64,000 nucleotides of DNA, from assembly GCF_002575655.3 (NCBI RefSeq), contig NC_053039.3, positions 218,321,622 to 218,385,621 of the forward strand. The letters are read 5' to 3'. The position numbers were made by a program, and so were the translations under genes. Each line of letters starts with the position of its first letter. Position 1 is the first letter of the stretch. Positions 31,177 to 41,660 of the stretch are shown piece by piece. The DNA comes from Aegilops tauschii subsp. strangulata. Taxonomy: Eukaryota > Streptophyta > Magnoliopsida > Poales > Poaceae. The notes below the pieces were generated by a model. The model was not told the origin of the DNA. It saw only the letters and a program-made list of their open reading frames with translations, and did no database searches.

Positions 31177-33780
31177 ATGGCCGGCCACCGCAGCTCCTCC
31201 TCTCGCTCCCGCAGCACTAAGCCAGGCGATTGGGCAAAGTGTACCATTCCCCACGGTCGTTTAGTGGAGTTGCAGACCCAGGGGTTTCTCCCGCCCGCAT
31301 ACATGGTCCCCGCCCAAACCAGACTAGCCACCTACAATGGCGGGGAGAAAGTGGAGAGTTTTCCCAACCCATCCAGGGGGAGCGGGTATGCCTTGTCCCT
31401 TACTTGCTGAGGGGGCTTGGATTTCCGATCCATCCATTCCTCCGCGGGCTTCTGGAGTACTACGGCCTCCAGCTGCATAATTTTACCCCCGCCTCCATAC
31501 TGCATATCGCAGGTTATGTCGCCCTATGTGAGCTATTTCTAGGCTGCGAAGCTCATTTCGAGCTATGGAAGAGGCTATTCTGCCTCGTCCCTCGCAATCA
31601 GGAGGGATCAATATACCAAGTGGGCGGAGCCGAAATATGGCGCATCGCCGGAACCGGATACTTGTCCGGCACCCCGAAGAAGATGTCCGAAGACTGGCCT
31701 TCGGAGTGGTTTTACATAGAGGACGCCCCCCTTCCGGACCCTGTTAGGATGGGCCTCCCTGAGTATGCTAATGCCCCGTTGAAGAAACGCCACAGCTGGC
31801 GCCCTTGGAGCCCCTAGGCAGAAGATAGCAGAGAAGTCCTTTATCTGATGGGCAGGTTAAGAACGCTGGCCCAATCAGGACTGACAATAATCGAAATTAT
31901 GTCGATATGTATAATGCGGGGGGTGCAGCCACTTCAATTTCGGGGAAAACCCATGTGGCACTTCAATGGAGAAGACGATGCCACCCGCTGCGGTTGTAAA
32001 GGTCCGGACTCCGCCACCGCCCTGGCGAAAATACTGTCCGATTTGTACAAAGGAGAGGAAGAAGAGTTTATCCGCATTAAGCCACGGGATGGATTTTCCA
32101 TGTACAACCCCCCAAGCTGGGTGAGTCATTATCTCTTACTCAACTCCACTCATTCCCGCATTCCTCATCACAAATATTTACCTTGCTAATTCATAGCAGG
32201 AACTGTGAAGAGCTGTGAGGGAGATCAATAGCCCGCCTCCACAGCCAGAGGACCCTGACCGGGCCCTCGACCCCGGACTCGAAGAAGATCCGGAAATATT
32301 TGTAGAGCTTGTCGACAAGACGTTTTACCAGGCAAGCCGTGACGGTGCTCTGGTGGCTATCATAGCCGATTATCTCGGCCTACTCCCTGCATCCCATGTA
32401 AGTAAAATCGGAGTCCTAACTTCCAAGAAGGATCCCTTCTTTGCACTTTTTACCCACCGCACATGCATTGCGTTTCATAGGGAAGGCAATCGGGGCGCCG
32501 TGCCGAACCCGCGGTGACTCGCCAACAAGGGGCACCGAAGCCGGGTAGGCTTAAAAGGAAGGCGGTCAGGACCGAGATGCCGTCGCAAAGATATGATTTA
32601 AAACCTGCTCCGTAATCATCGTCTTTTAAAATATAACAGTGTCCCTTGTCCCTTAGCAGAAAGAGTGCTCGCCGGACTACGACCGGAGATCCTGCCAGTC
32701 ACGCCCCCACCAGCTGGACTCAAGAACCAGACTCGAGGGCAGAGGCTAATGTGGGAACAACACCAGACGGTCCTCCTACAGAGGATGCAGATAGAATATC
32801 CACTACAAATTCCGAGGTGGAGAGCGGCATGAATCACAGGCGTCGTCGGGCCGTACTCCGCGACCCAAATTTCTCCGAAGAGGCGTTTAATGCCTTCAAC
32901 TCAGGAGACGCGTACATCCAGGCTGCTCAGGGTGGACTTGCTAGAGCCACAGAGCAGTACTTAAAGGATATATAGGTAAGAAAAAAATCTGATAATTATG
33001 TATACCAGTAGCCCCTGAGACTTGAAACAGTTGGCACAACTGATTGAAGGATCATCGTATGCCTAGGTCTTTACCGAGAAGAATACCCATTTGTCTCAAG
33101 AGCTGGAGGACTGCAAAGCCCAGCTAAGGGCCGCAGTTGCCGAAATCGAGGAATCCAAGAAGGCCTCTTCTGGTAATACTTGTCTTTGAGGAACAAGAAC
33201 GTAACAACATGTACCAGTTAGTATTCGGCATGCCCGTGAATCTAACAAGAGATTCTGCAGGCAATCCCGGAGTGAATCCGGATATAGTACCAGGGGAAGG
33301 GCAACATGCTCAACGGCAGCTAGAGGCTGGTGAGCGCGTGCTTGCACGGTTTATTCAAGATAAAAATAATCTCCAGGATGCCCATACCCGGCTGGGCGTT
33401 GAACTACAAGATTTTCAGGCCCAGCTTGCTGACTCCGTGAAGGAGAATAAGAGGCTTCGACGCGGCATTTTTAGTAAGTGCTCAAATGAACCTTTATACA
33501 ATTCAGCGAAGAAGCGGGTTAACAGAGTTATGTCTGTAGGTATGCTGACAGGTCGCCCTGAAGAAGAGATGCCCGGATCCGCAGGTGATTTGCTACAAGA
33601 GCTTTCGCAACTACACGAACGAGTTCGGCAGGTGATGCAGGGTATTGCCCAAGCCTTGTGGCCATCCGCCTCCCTGCCAGGAGGCATGGAAGCACTTGTA
33701 GAGATGCTCAAGGGAGGGCGGCGGTGCTTCCGATTATGGAAGATATCAGCCTGCCGACAAGGTGCGAGGGAAGCCTAGGC
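31177..33780 (+). pseudogene. E2 antisense gene: Transposase_28-like domain plus coiled coil
   Basis: A multi-exon gene on the strand opposite to E2 gag-pol. It starts at ATG 31177 (MAGHRSSSSRSRS) and a frameshift near 31380 leads to GERVCLVPYLLRGLGFP, FLRGLLEYYGLQLHNF, LHIAGYVALCELFLGC and VGGAEIWRIAGTGYLSG. This is the signature of the 'putative gypsy type transposon' domain (PF04195) found in Tat-type elements. Further exons are implied by donor GTGAGT after NPPSW (about 32117), acceptor ATAGCAG (about 32200), donor GTAAGT at about 32398, and acceptors near 32480 and 32660. The end (about 33065-33480) is coiled-coil-like (RQLEAGERVLARFIQDKNNL). Stops (for example TAG at about 31816 and TGA at about 32208) and the frameshift make it a pseudogene. 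Its molecular role is unknown. Confidence 0.72.
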
Positions 33781-34804
33781 TATGGTGAAGACAAGGTACA
33801 CCAAGGTTGATCCGAATCACATGGCGCAGGTCGGACCTATAGGGTCAGATGGGAAGGAGATTCCCGTAAGTCTGGTATATGACTAGGTAGGATTAGCCGC
33901 AAAGTATTCCCAACAGGATTGTAGGCTAGACAGCCTGTTGGATGGTATAGAAGAAGAATTTAGTCAGTCTAAATGACTTTCTACTTCAATGGACATATTT
34001 CGTCCCTAGCCGGATTGTAAATCATTTGTCATGGCGGACCTTTTCGCTTCAGCCTCCGGACCAGATAGTCCGCAGTGTATCCGAATACCCGCTCGGTTAT
34101 GTAAACCGGGGTACGCGTGGAAACCAGGCGTAGGGGTCATAAGTGCTTGAACAGACAAGTACCCAATTAGTTATGTTATATTACATGGATAGTAAGAAAC
34201 ATCTTCCAGGGAGAATAGTTCCGTTAAGGGTTCCTTTCCCTGGGCATGCATGCGTGAATAAGCATGTCCGAACTGCGAACAGAGACGCAGGACAAAAAAC
34301 ATCTGGGGGCTTATGTTGTAATAGGTAAGAAAACATCTTTTGTTCACCGACCGAATATTCCCTTAAGAACGCTAGCTTTCGGCTTCACCCAGTCTGAGGT
34401 ACACATCCGGCTGACCCGGCAGTAACAATCGCACAGGTGCTCCCCTTATGCCCTAGCCAAATTAACGGGAACGTAGGGCATAAATACAAGAGCCAGGCAA
34501 CCCAGCTTGGCCAAAACTTAAGTCATATGGATGCATATAATGGCGAAGAAAAGGTACATACGGAAAAAATCACACATGTGTGGTGGGCGTACAGCCTAGA
34601 AAATACTTATATTAAGCTTCTGTATGAGAAGCCCCCAGGTATATCTAGCGCGAATAGCGCGGCGAGTGTGCGATCAAGGCACAACTGAGGCCTGTAAGGT
34701 CATAAAAAGGAAAAAGAACGAAAGAAAGAGTATATAACTTTTTTTTAAAAAAAGGGGCGGAGGTAAGGAGACGAACACGGAGTTCCGCACTAGGCGTAAA
34801 ATCT
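33781..34804. other. E2 region between the antisense gene end and integrase
   Basis: About 1 kb where the antisense gene (from the left) and gag-pol (from the right) converge. It is AT-rich in part, with no recognisable domain. Small frames at 34143-34328 and 34437-34688 have no motif. It probably holds the 3' untranslated parts of both transcripts. Confidence 0.45.
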
Positions 34805-35545
34805 TTAGAATCTCGCCGCGTTCCATGGGTTCAGCTCGAGTTGATTGTCTGATGCATCGCGCAGACGGTACGCTCCTCCGATGAGAACTTGATCAATGAT
34901 GAAGGGACCCTCCCATTTGGGCTTGAGCTTGTCCTTTTTCTTCTCCGGTAAGCGTAGAACGAGTTCGCCAATGTTATAGGTTTTGGCCCGTACTTCCCTG
35001 CTTTGATACCTTCGAGCCTGCTGTTGATAGAATGCGGAACGGGCTTTTGCGACGTCGCGCTCCTCCTCCAAGGCATTTAAACTGTCCTGCCGATCCAGCT
35101 CGGCCTCTCTTTCTTTGTATATGCGCACACGAGGTGAGTCATGAATGATGTCGCAGGGCAATAACACCTCTGCGCTGTACAACATAAAAAATGGTGTGTA
35201 TCCGGTAGTGCGGTTCGGCGTGGTCCGCAGCCCCCATAGTACGGAGTCGAGCTCCTCGACCCAGTGCGTATCTGATTCCTTCAAGGATCGCACTAGTCTG
35301 GGTTTGATGCCCCTCATAATTAGACCATTTGCTCATTCGACTTGACCGTTTGTTTGGGGGTGATAGACGGAGGCATAATTGAGCTTAATGCCCATGTTGC
35401 CGCACCAAGCTTTCACCTCGTCGGCTGTGAAGTTGGAGCCGTTATCGGTGATGATGCTGTGGGGGACACCGTAACGTTGTACGACCCCGCATATGAAGTC
35501 TATCACTGGTCCGGATTCGGCCGTTTTAACTGGTTTGGCTTCTAT
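34805..35545 (-). pseudogene. E2 integrase core and C-terminal domain
   Basis: This part inserts the element into the chromosome. It continues from the previous segment across a TGA at 35546-35548 that stands where a Trp is expected after DKFTK. It shows AKPVKTAESGPVIDFI, HSIITDNGSNFTADEV with the second catalytic Asp, and YHPQTNGQVE with the catalytic Glu. A second stop follows, TGA at 35333-35335, where Arg is expected. The rest reads RGIKPRLVRSLKES, WGLRTTPNRTTGYTPFF, a basic linker, and KWEGPFIIDQVL, the C-terminal chromatin- or DNA-binding fold, ending near NPWNAARF. Apart from the two stops the frame is well kept. Confidence 0.9.
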
Positions 35546-37243
35546 TCATTTGGTGAATTTGTCCACCATGACCAACAAATATTTTTTCTTATGGCTTCCT
35601 CCTTTAAGGGGTCCGACCATATCAAGCCCCCAGACCGCGAAGGGCCAAGTTATGGGGATTGTTTGGAGAGCGGTAGGTGGCATATGGCTTTGATTTGCAA
35701 AAAGATGGCAACCGACGCAACGTTGGACGAGGTCCTGTGCGTCTGCTCGGGCTGTCGGCGAGTAGAAACCTGTACGGAAGTCCTTGCTTACAAGGGCCCG
35801 GGCTGCGGCGTGATGGCCGCCGAGTCCAGCGTGAATTTCAGCCAAGAGCTGCCGCCCTTCCTCTTCGGAGATGCATCTTTGGAGCACTCCGGTCGCGCTT
35901 TTCTTGTAAAGCTCTCCCTCAAGAACCTTATAGGCTTTAGAGCGCCGCACAATGCAGCATGCCTCATTTTGGTCCTCGGGGAGTTCTTGCCTATTTAAGT
36001 AGGCTAAGAAGGGTTCTGTCCATGGGGCGATGACAGCCATGATCATGTGGGCCGAAAGTGTTATTTCAGTGGCGGAGCCTCCGATTACGTCAGAGTGTTC
36101 GGGATCAGGGGTTGTGTTCGGATCCGAATTGGTATTGCCGGTCTCTCCTTCCCACGTCACAGATGGCTTGAATAGCCTTTCCAAAAAGATATTAGGTGGG
36201 ACGGGGTCGCGCTTAGCGCCAATTCGGGCAAGGATGTCCGCCGCTTGATTGTTCTCTCGAACCACATGGTGGAATTCGAGCCCCTCGAACCGAGCTGACA
36301 TTTTGAGGACGGCATTGCGGTAAGCCGACATTTTTGGGTCCTTGGTGTCGAAGTCTCCATTTATCTGAGATATTGCGAGGTTCGAATCCCCACGCACCTC
36401 TAGGCGTTGAATGCCCATGGAGACTGCCATCCGAAGACCATGCAATAGAGCCTCGTATTCGGCTCCATTGTTGGAGTTTGTGTATAATATTTGTAGTACG
36501 TATTGGACTGTATCTCCGGTGGGGGACGTCAGGACAACGCGTGCCCCCAGACCCGCCAGCATCTTAGAGCCGTCAAAGTGCATGGTACAATTGTAGTAAG
36601 CGCCGTACTCTTTAGGGAGTTCGGCTTCTGTCCATTCGGCGACGAAGTCAGCCAGTACTTGCGACTTAATGGCTCGCCGTGGTTTGTATATGATGTCGAA
36701 CGGGAGGAGCTCTATAGCCCACTTAGCAATCCGGCCCGTGGCATCGCGGTTGTTTATTATATCGTTGAGTGGTACTTCAGAGGCCACCGTGATCGAACAC
36801 TCTTTGAAGTAGTGTCGTAGTTTCCGGGATGCCATGAAGACCGCGTATGCTATCTTTTAATAATGTGGGTACCATGATTTGCATGGTGTGAGGACGGTGG
36901 ATACATAGTATACCGGCTTTTGAAGCGGGAATTTATGTCCGTCCTCCTCTCGTTCGACGACGAGCACTGCGCTAACAACTTGGTGTGTTGCGGCTATATA
37001 TAATAGCATGGGTTCGCCGATGTTTGGTGCGGCCAAGAATGGGTTGCTGGCCAGGAGGGCCTTTATTTCTTCTAGTCCGGCCGTGGCCGCATCCGTCCAC
37101 TCGAAGTGTTCGGTGCGCCGAAGAAGGCGATAGAGAGGTAATGCCTTTTCTCCTAATCGGGAGATAAAGCGGCTTAATGCAGCCACGCATCCAGTTAACT
37201 TCTGGATTTGCTTGAGGTCTGGTGGGATAGCCAACTCTGACAA
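35546..37243 (-). pseudogene. E2 RNase H domains and integrase N-terminus
   Basis: The first part (36857-37243) is the RT thumb and retroviral-type RNase H (LTGCVAALSRFISRLG, FEWTDAATAGLEEIK, LYIAATHQVVSAVLV, YYVSTVLTPCKSWYPHY). It ends at TAA 36857-36859, where Gln is expected. The frame resumes with MASRKLRHYF and a second, plant/archaeal-type RNase H: MHFDGSKMLAGLGA, NNGAEYEALLHGLR, VRGDSNLAISQING, RENNQAADILARIGA. The extra RNase H is diagnostic of the Tat lineage. The integrase zinc domain follows (LLAEIHAGLGGHHAAAR, CVGCHLFANQ) with the first catalytic Asp in VWGLDMVGPL. It ends at TGA 35546-35548. Confidence 0.92.
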
Positions 37244-37360
37244 GGCTCGAATTTTAGCCGGGTTTGCTTCAATTCCTCTATTGGAAACTATGAAACCCGG
37301 GAGCTTTCCGGCAGGAACACCGAAAACGCATTTTTCAGGATTGAGCTTGATGTCATATGT

Positions 37361-38890
37361 TCAGAGATTGTCGAACGTAAGCCTCAGGTCGTCTATTAAA
37401 GACTCGACGTGTCTGGTTTTGATGACAACGTTGTCTACGTATGCCTCCACTGTTTTGCCGATTTGTGTTTCCAGGCATGTCTGAATCATGCGTTGATAGG
37501 TTGCACCGGCATTTTTGAGCCCGAAAGGCATGGTGTTAAAACAGAAGGGGCCGTATGGAGTTATGAATGCCGTTGCGGCTTGATCGGACTCCGCCATGTT
37601 GATTTGATGGTATCCGGAGTATGCGTTGAGGAAGCACAATGAGTCATGCCCTGCGGTGGCATCGATTGTTTGGTCGATGCGAGGGAGAGGGAAGGGATCC
37701 TTTGGGCAAGCCTTATTGAGGTCTTTGAAGTCGACGCATAGGAGCCAGGATTTGTCCTTCTTTGGTAATATCACCAGGTTTGCTAGCCAGTCTGGGTGTT
37801 TTATTTCTCTGATGAATCCGGCTTTGAGTAACTTGGCTAGCTCCTCTCCCATGGCTTGTTGTTTAGGTTCTGAAAAGCGCCGCAGTGTCTGCTTGACCGG
37901 CTTATATCCCTTTTGTATATTGAGGCTATGCTCGGCCAGCCTGCGTGGGATTCCTGGCATATCTGAGGGGTGCCAGGCAAAGATGTCCCAATTCTCGCGT
38001 AAGAACGCCCGGAGTGCGGCGTCGATTGTGGGGTCCAGTTGTGCCCCAATAGTTGCTGTTTTTGTAGAGTCCGTTGGGTGGACTTGGAATTTGACAATTT
38101 CGTCCGCTGGCTTGAAAGAGTTGGATTTGGATCGCTTGTCGAGTATCGTGTCGTCCCTGTCCACTATGGAGCGCAACACCGTTAGTTCTTCGGCTGCGAG
38201 GGCTTCGGATAGTTCCTCAAGGGCCAGTGCGGCTGTTTTATTTTCGGCACGAAGTGCTATGTCCGGATCACTAGCTAGAGTGATTATTCCATTGGTCCCG
38301 GGCATCTTGAGCTTCATGTACCCATAATGGGGTATGGCTTGGAAGCTCGCGAATGCGTCCCGCCCTAAAAGGGTGTGGTATCCACTATTGAATGGGGCCA
38401 CTTGGAATGTTATCTCTTCGGACCTATAATTTTCTGGCGTGCCGAATACCACATCAAGGGTGATTTTCCCCGCACATAGCGCCTCCCGGCTAGGGATAAT
38501 TCCTCGGAAGGTAGTGCTGCTTTGCTCAATGCGGCCTTTTTTTATTTCCATCTTGTTGAGAGTTCCCTCGTAAATGAGGTTTAATCCGCTGCCACCGTCC
38601 ATGAGCACTTTAGTAAGCCAAAACCCGTCCACAATCGGACTAAGGACCAAAGTGGCTGGAGCTCGGACTGTTTGGAATGGCGGTTCGTCACTGGCATGAA
38701 AGGTTATAGCCGTGTCATTCCAGGGATTTGTTGCTTCCACGCGGCAGACTTCAGCGAGGCTGCGGAGCGCTCGCTTGTGCCTGTTATTTGAGGCGAAAGT
38801 CTTGAAGACTGTCAATACCGTATTGTTGCTTTCTACGGGATGGTGCTCTGCGGTATCGTTGATGAGGAGATCCTCGCCGCTCTTGGCCAC
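37361..38890 (-). pseudogene. E2 protease and reverse transcriptase, RT active site mutated
   Basis: An open stretch of 509 residues. The protease has VLMDGGSGLNLIY at about 38580-38620 and LLGRDAFASFQAIPHYGY further on. The RT has FIREIKHPDWLANLV, LLCVDFKDLNKACPKDPFPL, then LCFLNAYSGYHQIN where the family has FLDAYSGY, FCFNTMPFGLKNAGATYQR, and AYVDNVVIKTR where the family has YVDD. Two of the three catalytic aspartates are therefore Asn, which should abolish polymerase activity. Both changes fit G-to-A at what would have been CpG sites. The frame is closed by TGA 37361-37363 (Arg expected) and separated from gag by TAA at 38891-38893 (Gln expected). Confidence 0.92.
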
Positions 38891-39908
38891 TTACCGAACT
38901 ATCCAACATGCTCTAAGGCCGTGTGTTGGTATGGTATCTGGCGTGGTGTGAATTTTGCATGGCCCATTGTGCCATCCCAACAATACGGTTCCACGCCCTG
39001 TAGTGGGCTTTGTTTTGTTTGTGATTTGATCGGGTGACTTGTGAGAGTGCGCCCTTTTAGTTTGGACGAAGGGTTTATTGAGGGCCGATGGATCCCAGAA
39101 TTCAGCTTGGGTTTTCCAGGCGCTTTCCATCGCACAGTACTTCTGTACTATGGTCGCCAAGTCAGCGAAGTGTACTATGTCACTGCGACGTATGGCGTTG
39201 AGGATTCCCTTGTCCGTGCAATTATTGCAAAATAACAAAATTGCGTCTTCCTCGCGACAGTCCTTGACCTTGTTCATTACAAGGAGGAATCTGGCCGGAA
39301 AGTGATGTACTGTCTCTTGGGGCTCTTGGCTAATGTGGGAAAGATCGCTTGCATCTGGGTGGGTGGGTAGATTTAAGTCCAAACCCTGGCCCGATCTGAG
39401 GCTCAAAAGAGCTTCCGAATTTGATAGTTCGGGATCTAGGATATTGCCCAGTTTTTCTGGCCTGCTGTCTGATTCTAAGTTCGGAACTTGGGCCATGTCC
39501 TTCCGCAGACGGGTATCCGGCTCTGAGAGCTCGGGAATCCGGACATAGTTCGTCCTCAAAATAGAGGAAGAATCGATGCATTGCTCCTCCACCACCGCTA
39601 TCTGATGGGTGACTGGCGGGAATTAATCTCTCTTTGGTCGGGTTTAAGCCCAATCCAATCGTAGTCTATAGCGACTCCCAGGGCGGCGATGCGATCCAAG
39701 AGCTCGTTTAAGGATGAAATCTCCTTGAATCCATCTGCTCGGCGTATTCCGAGCTGACGTGGAGGTTGTTTTCGATGACCCGAGAAATCATCGTCGGCGT
39801 TGGGGCCGAACGGGCGGTCATGACGAAGCCGCCTAGTCCGAGGGTTTGGCCTGAAGCCAGAGCTCCCCCAGAGGTGATGTTGTCCTTGATAACAAGGCGA
39901 GCCATCAA
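38891..39908 (-). pseudogene. E2 gag region
   Basis: It begins near MARLVIKDNITSGGALASG (ATG at about 39908), passes through at least two frameshifts (about 39710-39600), and continues from about 39595 to 38891. The best-kept part is the capsid-like segment EPQETVHHFPARFLLVMNKV, CREEDAILLFCNNCTDKGI, FADLATIVQKYCAMESAWK, followed by a basic stretch (HSHKSPDQITNKTK). I see no canonical CCHC zinc knuckle. It ends at TAA 38891-38893, which fuses in frame to the protease if read through. Gag would form the particle core. Confidence 0.8.
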
Positions 39909-39934
39909 ACCTTATCGTGACGACACGGTGGAAC

Positions 39935-39952
39935 TCTCAATGAAAGCACCAA
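39935..39952 (-). other. Probable primer-binding site of E2
   Basis: Directly inside the 5' LTR the minus strand reads TTGGTGCTTTCATTGAGA. The position is correct for a primer site; the tRNA is not assigned. Confidence 0.55.
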
Positions 39953-40430
39953 TGTCGGTGTCAAAACTGGCGGATCTCGGGTAGGGGGTCCCGAACTGTG
40001 CGTCTAAGGTTAATGGTAACAAGAGGCGGGGGACACAATGTTTACCCAGGTTCGGGCCCTCTCGATGGAGGTAATACCCTACTTCCTGATTGATTGATCT
40101 TGATGATATGAGTATTACAAGAGTTGATCTACCACGAGATCGTAGAGGCTAAACCCTAGAAGCTAGCCTATGAGTATGAATGTTTATGTTGTCGGTCCTA
40201 CGGACTAAACCCTCCGATTTATATAGACACCGAAGGGGGCTAGGGTTACACAAAGTCGGTTATAAAGGAGGAGATCTACATATCTGAATTGCCAAGCTTG
40301 CCTTCCACGCAAAGGAGAGTCCCATCCGGACACGTGACGAAGTCTTCAATCTTGTATCTTCATAGTCCAACAGTCCGGCCAAAGTATATAGTCCGGCTGT
40401 CCGGATACCCCCTAATCCAAGACTACCTCA
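39953..40430 (-). repeat. 5' LTR of E2
   Basis: 478 bp, TGTCGGTGTC...GACTACCTCA. Most differences from the 3' LTR are transitions. GCCCC follows at 40431-40435. Confidence 0.92.
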
Positions 40431-40435
40431 GCCCC

Positions 40436-40480
40436 CACGGGGTGTTTTCTCGATTCCTCGCAGGGAACAAAAGACGCGGA
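40436..40480 (+). other. 45-bp piece of E1 between E2 and E3
   Basis: After the right GCCCC of E2, the E1 sequence resumes (CACGGGGTGTTTTCTCGATT...) and ends at GCGGA (40476-40480), the left target duplication of E3. It continues as TCCTAAGG after 49810. This short bridge shows that both elements sit in the same E1 copy. Confidence 0.88.
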
Positions 40481-41369
40481 TTTTGGATATCGGGTTTCGG
40501 CAAAACCCTTAAGCTTCGAACACTGGGTGCGCGCGAAGATCTCTCCCTACCGAAACACGCCCACAACCTCGCCGCGGATTCTAAGCTAGCTCCAAGAACA
40601 ACACAAGAGACACGAGGTTTATACTGGTTCGGGCCACCGTTGTGGTGTAATACCCTACTCTAGTGTGTGGTTTGGTGGATTGCCTCTCGGGCTGATGATG
40701 ACAATACAGAGGAAGAACAGCCTCGCGAGGGGAGGTGTTCTTGAGGTGGTGCGGTGTTCTACTTGGGAAGGATTCGATCCCCTCCTACTGTGGTGGCTAG
40801 CCCTATTTATAGAGGCCCTGGTCCTCTTCCCAAATATTGAGCAGGAAGGGAGCCAACAACGGCCATTCTGAAGGGGACAGCTAGTACAAGCTATCCTGAC
40901 TAAAGGTGGTCTTCGATTGCCAAAGGCACTAGTGATGACGCCGTATTGGGCTCCACGGTGACCTCCGCCTTGCCGCTCTGCTAGTCTTGGTCTCGTTGCA
41001 CCGATATGGAAACCTTTGCTTGATGCCTCGGTACTGTGCGCCTGCGCTTGCCCCCTTTGCACCAAAGAGGAAACGAGGACACTACGCAGCCTGGCACCCA
41101 CCTGGCGCCCGCCTGGTCTTGATCGTCATGGCTTGCATCATGAGCACCTCGCGAGGTACCCCTTGCCTTGATTTCTCCGCCTCCTCGCGAGCCTGCCTGG
41201 TGAGGCCGCCCCTGAGGAGGCCTTGTGTCGTCGGCCCCGCAAGGCTTGGCCCCTCGCGAGGGTCTTGATCTTGTGTTGATGAAGATGGGCCATACTGGGC
41301 CACTGGCTGAGCCACGTTGCAGGCCCCAGGCAGGGAAGTCTGGGGACCCCCGTTCCTAGAACGCCGACA
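40481..41369 (-). repeat. 3' LTR of E3
   Basis: 889 bp, starting TTTTGGATATCGGG (the expected TGTCGG is mutated) and ending GCCGACA. The following GTAGCCCCCTGGCCC, read on the minus strand as a purine-rich tract, is the polypurine tract. Confidence 0.9.
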
Positions 41370-41545
41370 GTAGCCCCCTGGCCCAAGACGTGCTCGGATT
41401 TTGCTTAGCAACAAAGCCAGAGGGCAAGTGCGGAGCGCCGCGGGCCCCAACAGCCTGCGGCCTTGGTCGCTGCATGGCGATTGATTGGATGTGGGCGTCT
41501 CCGCTTCCCCACGCTTCCTCGGCAACTGCCCGACTGACAAAAGGC
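41370..41545 (+). promoter_or_regulatory. Antisense promoter region shared with E1
   Basis: From the inner edge of the 3' LTR, this 175-bp stretch (marked by AGCAACAAAGCCAGAGGGCA, GTGCGGAGCGCCGCGGGC, CGCTTCCCCACGCTTCCTCG) aligns with the minus strand of E1 at 51049-50885. In both elements it lies just upstream of the antisense gene. In E1 a TATAAG box follows about 80 bases later. In E3 the similarity stops at about 41545, and about 115 bases of C/T-rich sequence lead to the ATG at 41661. A promoter or leader role is inferred from position and conservation. Confidence 0.5.
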
Positions 41546-41660
41546 TGGCCTGGGTAAGGCTTGCCTTCATTGCTCTCCTTCGCCGTGCTCCAGATCCCGT
41601 TCCTTGCTCCCTTGCTTCTGAGATCTCCAGATCCGCTCCATTCCTTCCCTCTAGTAAGCC

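Larger units (their letters stand above)
30368..40430 (-). mobile_element. E2: Tat-lineage Gypsy LTR retrotransposon
   Basis: A 10,063-bp element with TGTCGGTG...CCTCA ends and a perfect 5-bp duplication GCCCC (30363-30367, 40431-40435). On the minus strand: 5' LTR 39953-40430, gag, protease, RT, RNase H, a second plant-type RNase H, integrase, then a long 3' region with a gene on the opposite strand, then the 3' LTR 30368-30846. RT before integrase defines Gypsy; the second RNase H and an antisense gene mark the Tat lineage. Five pol stops and two RT active-site changes show that it is dead. By eye the LTRs differ at about 20 of 478 positions. Confidence 0.92.

Noticed and set aside
35342..35998. 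218-codon plus-strand frame
   Set aside because: Complement of the E2 integrase; no independent motif.
37626..38327. 233-codon plus-strand frame
   Set aside because: Complement of the E2 protease-RT region.
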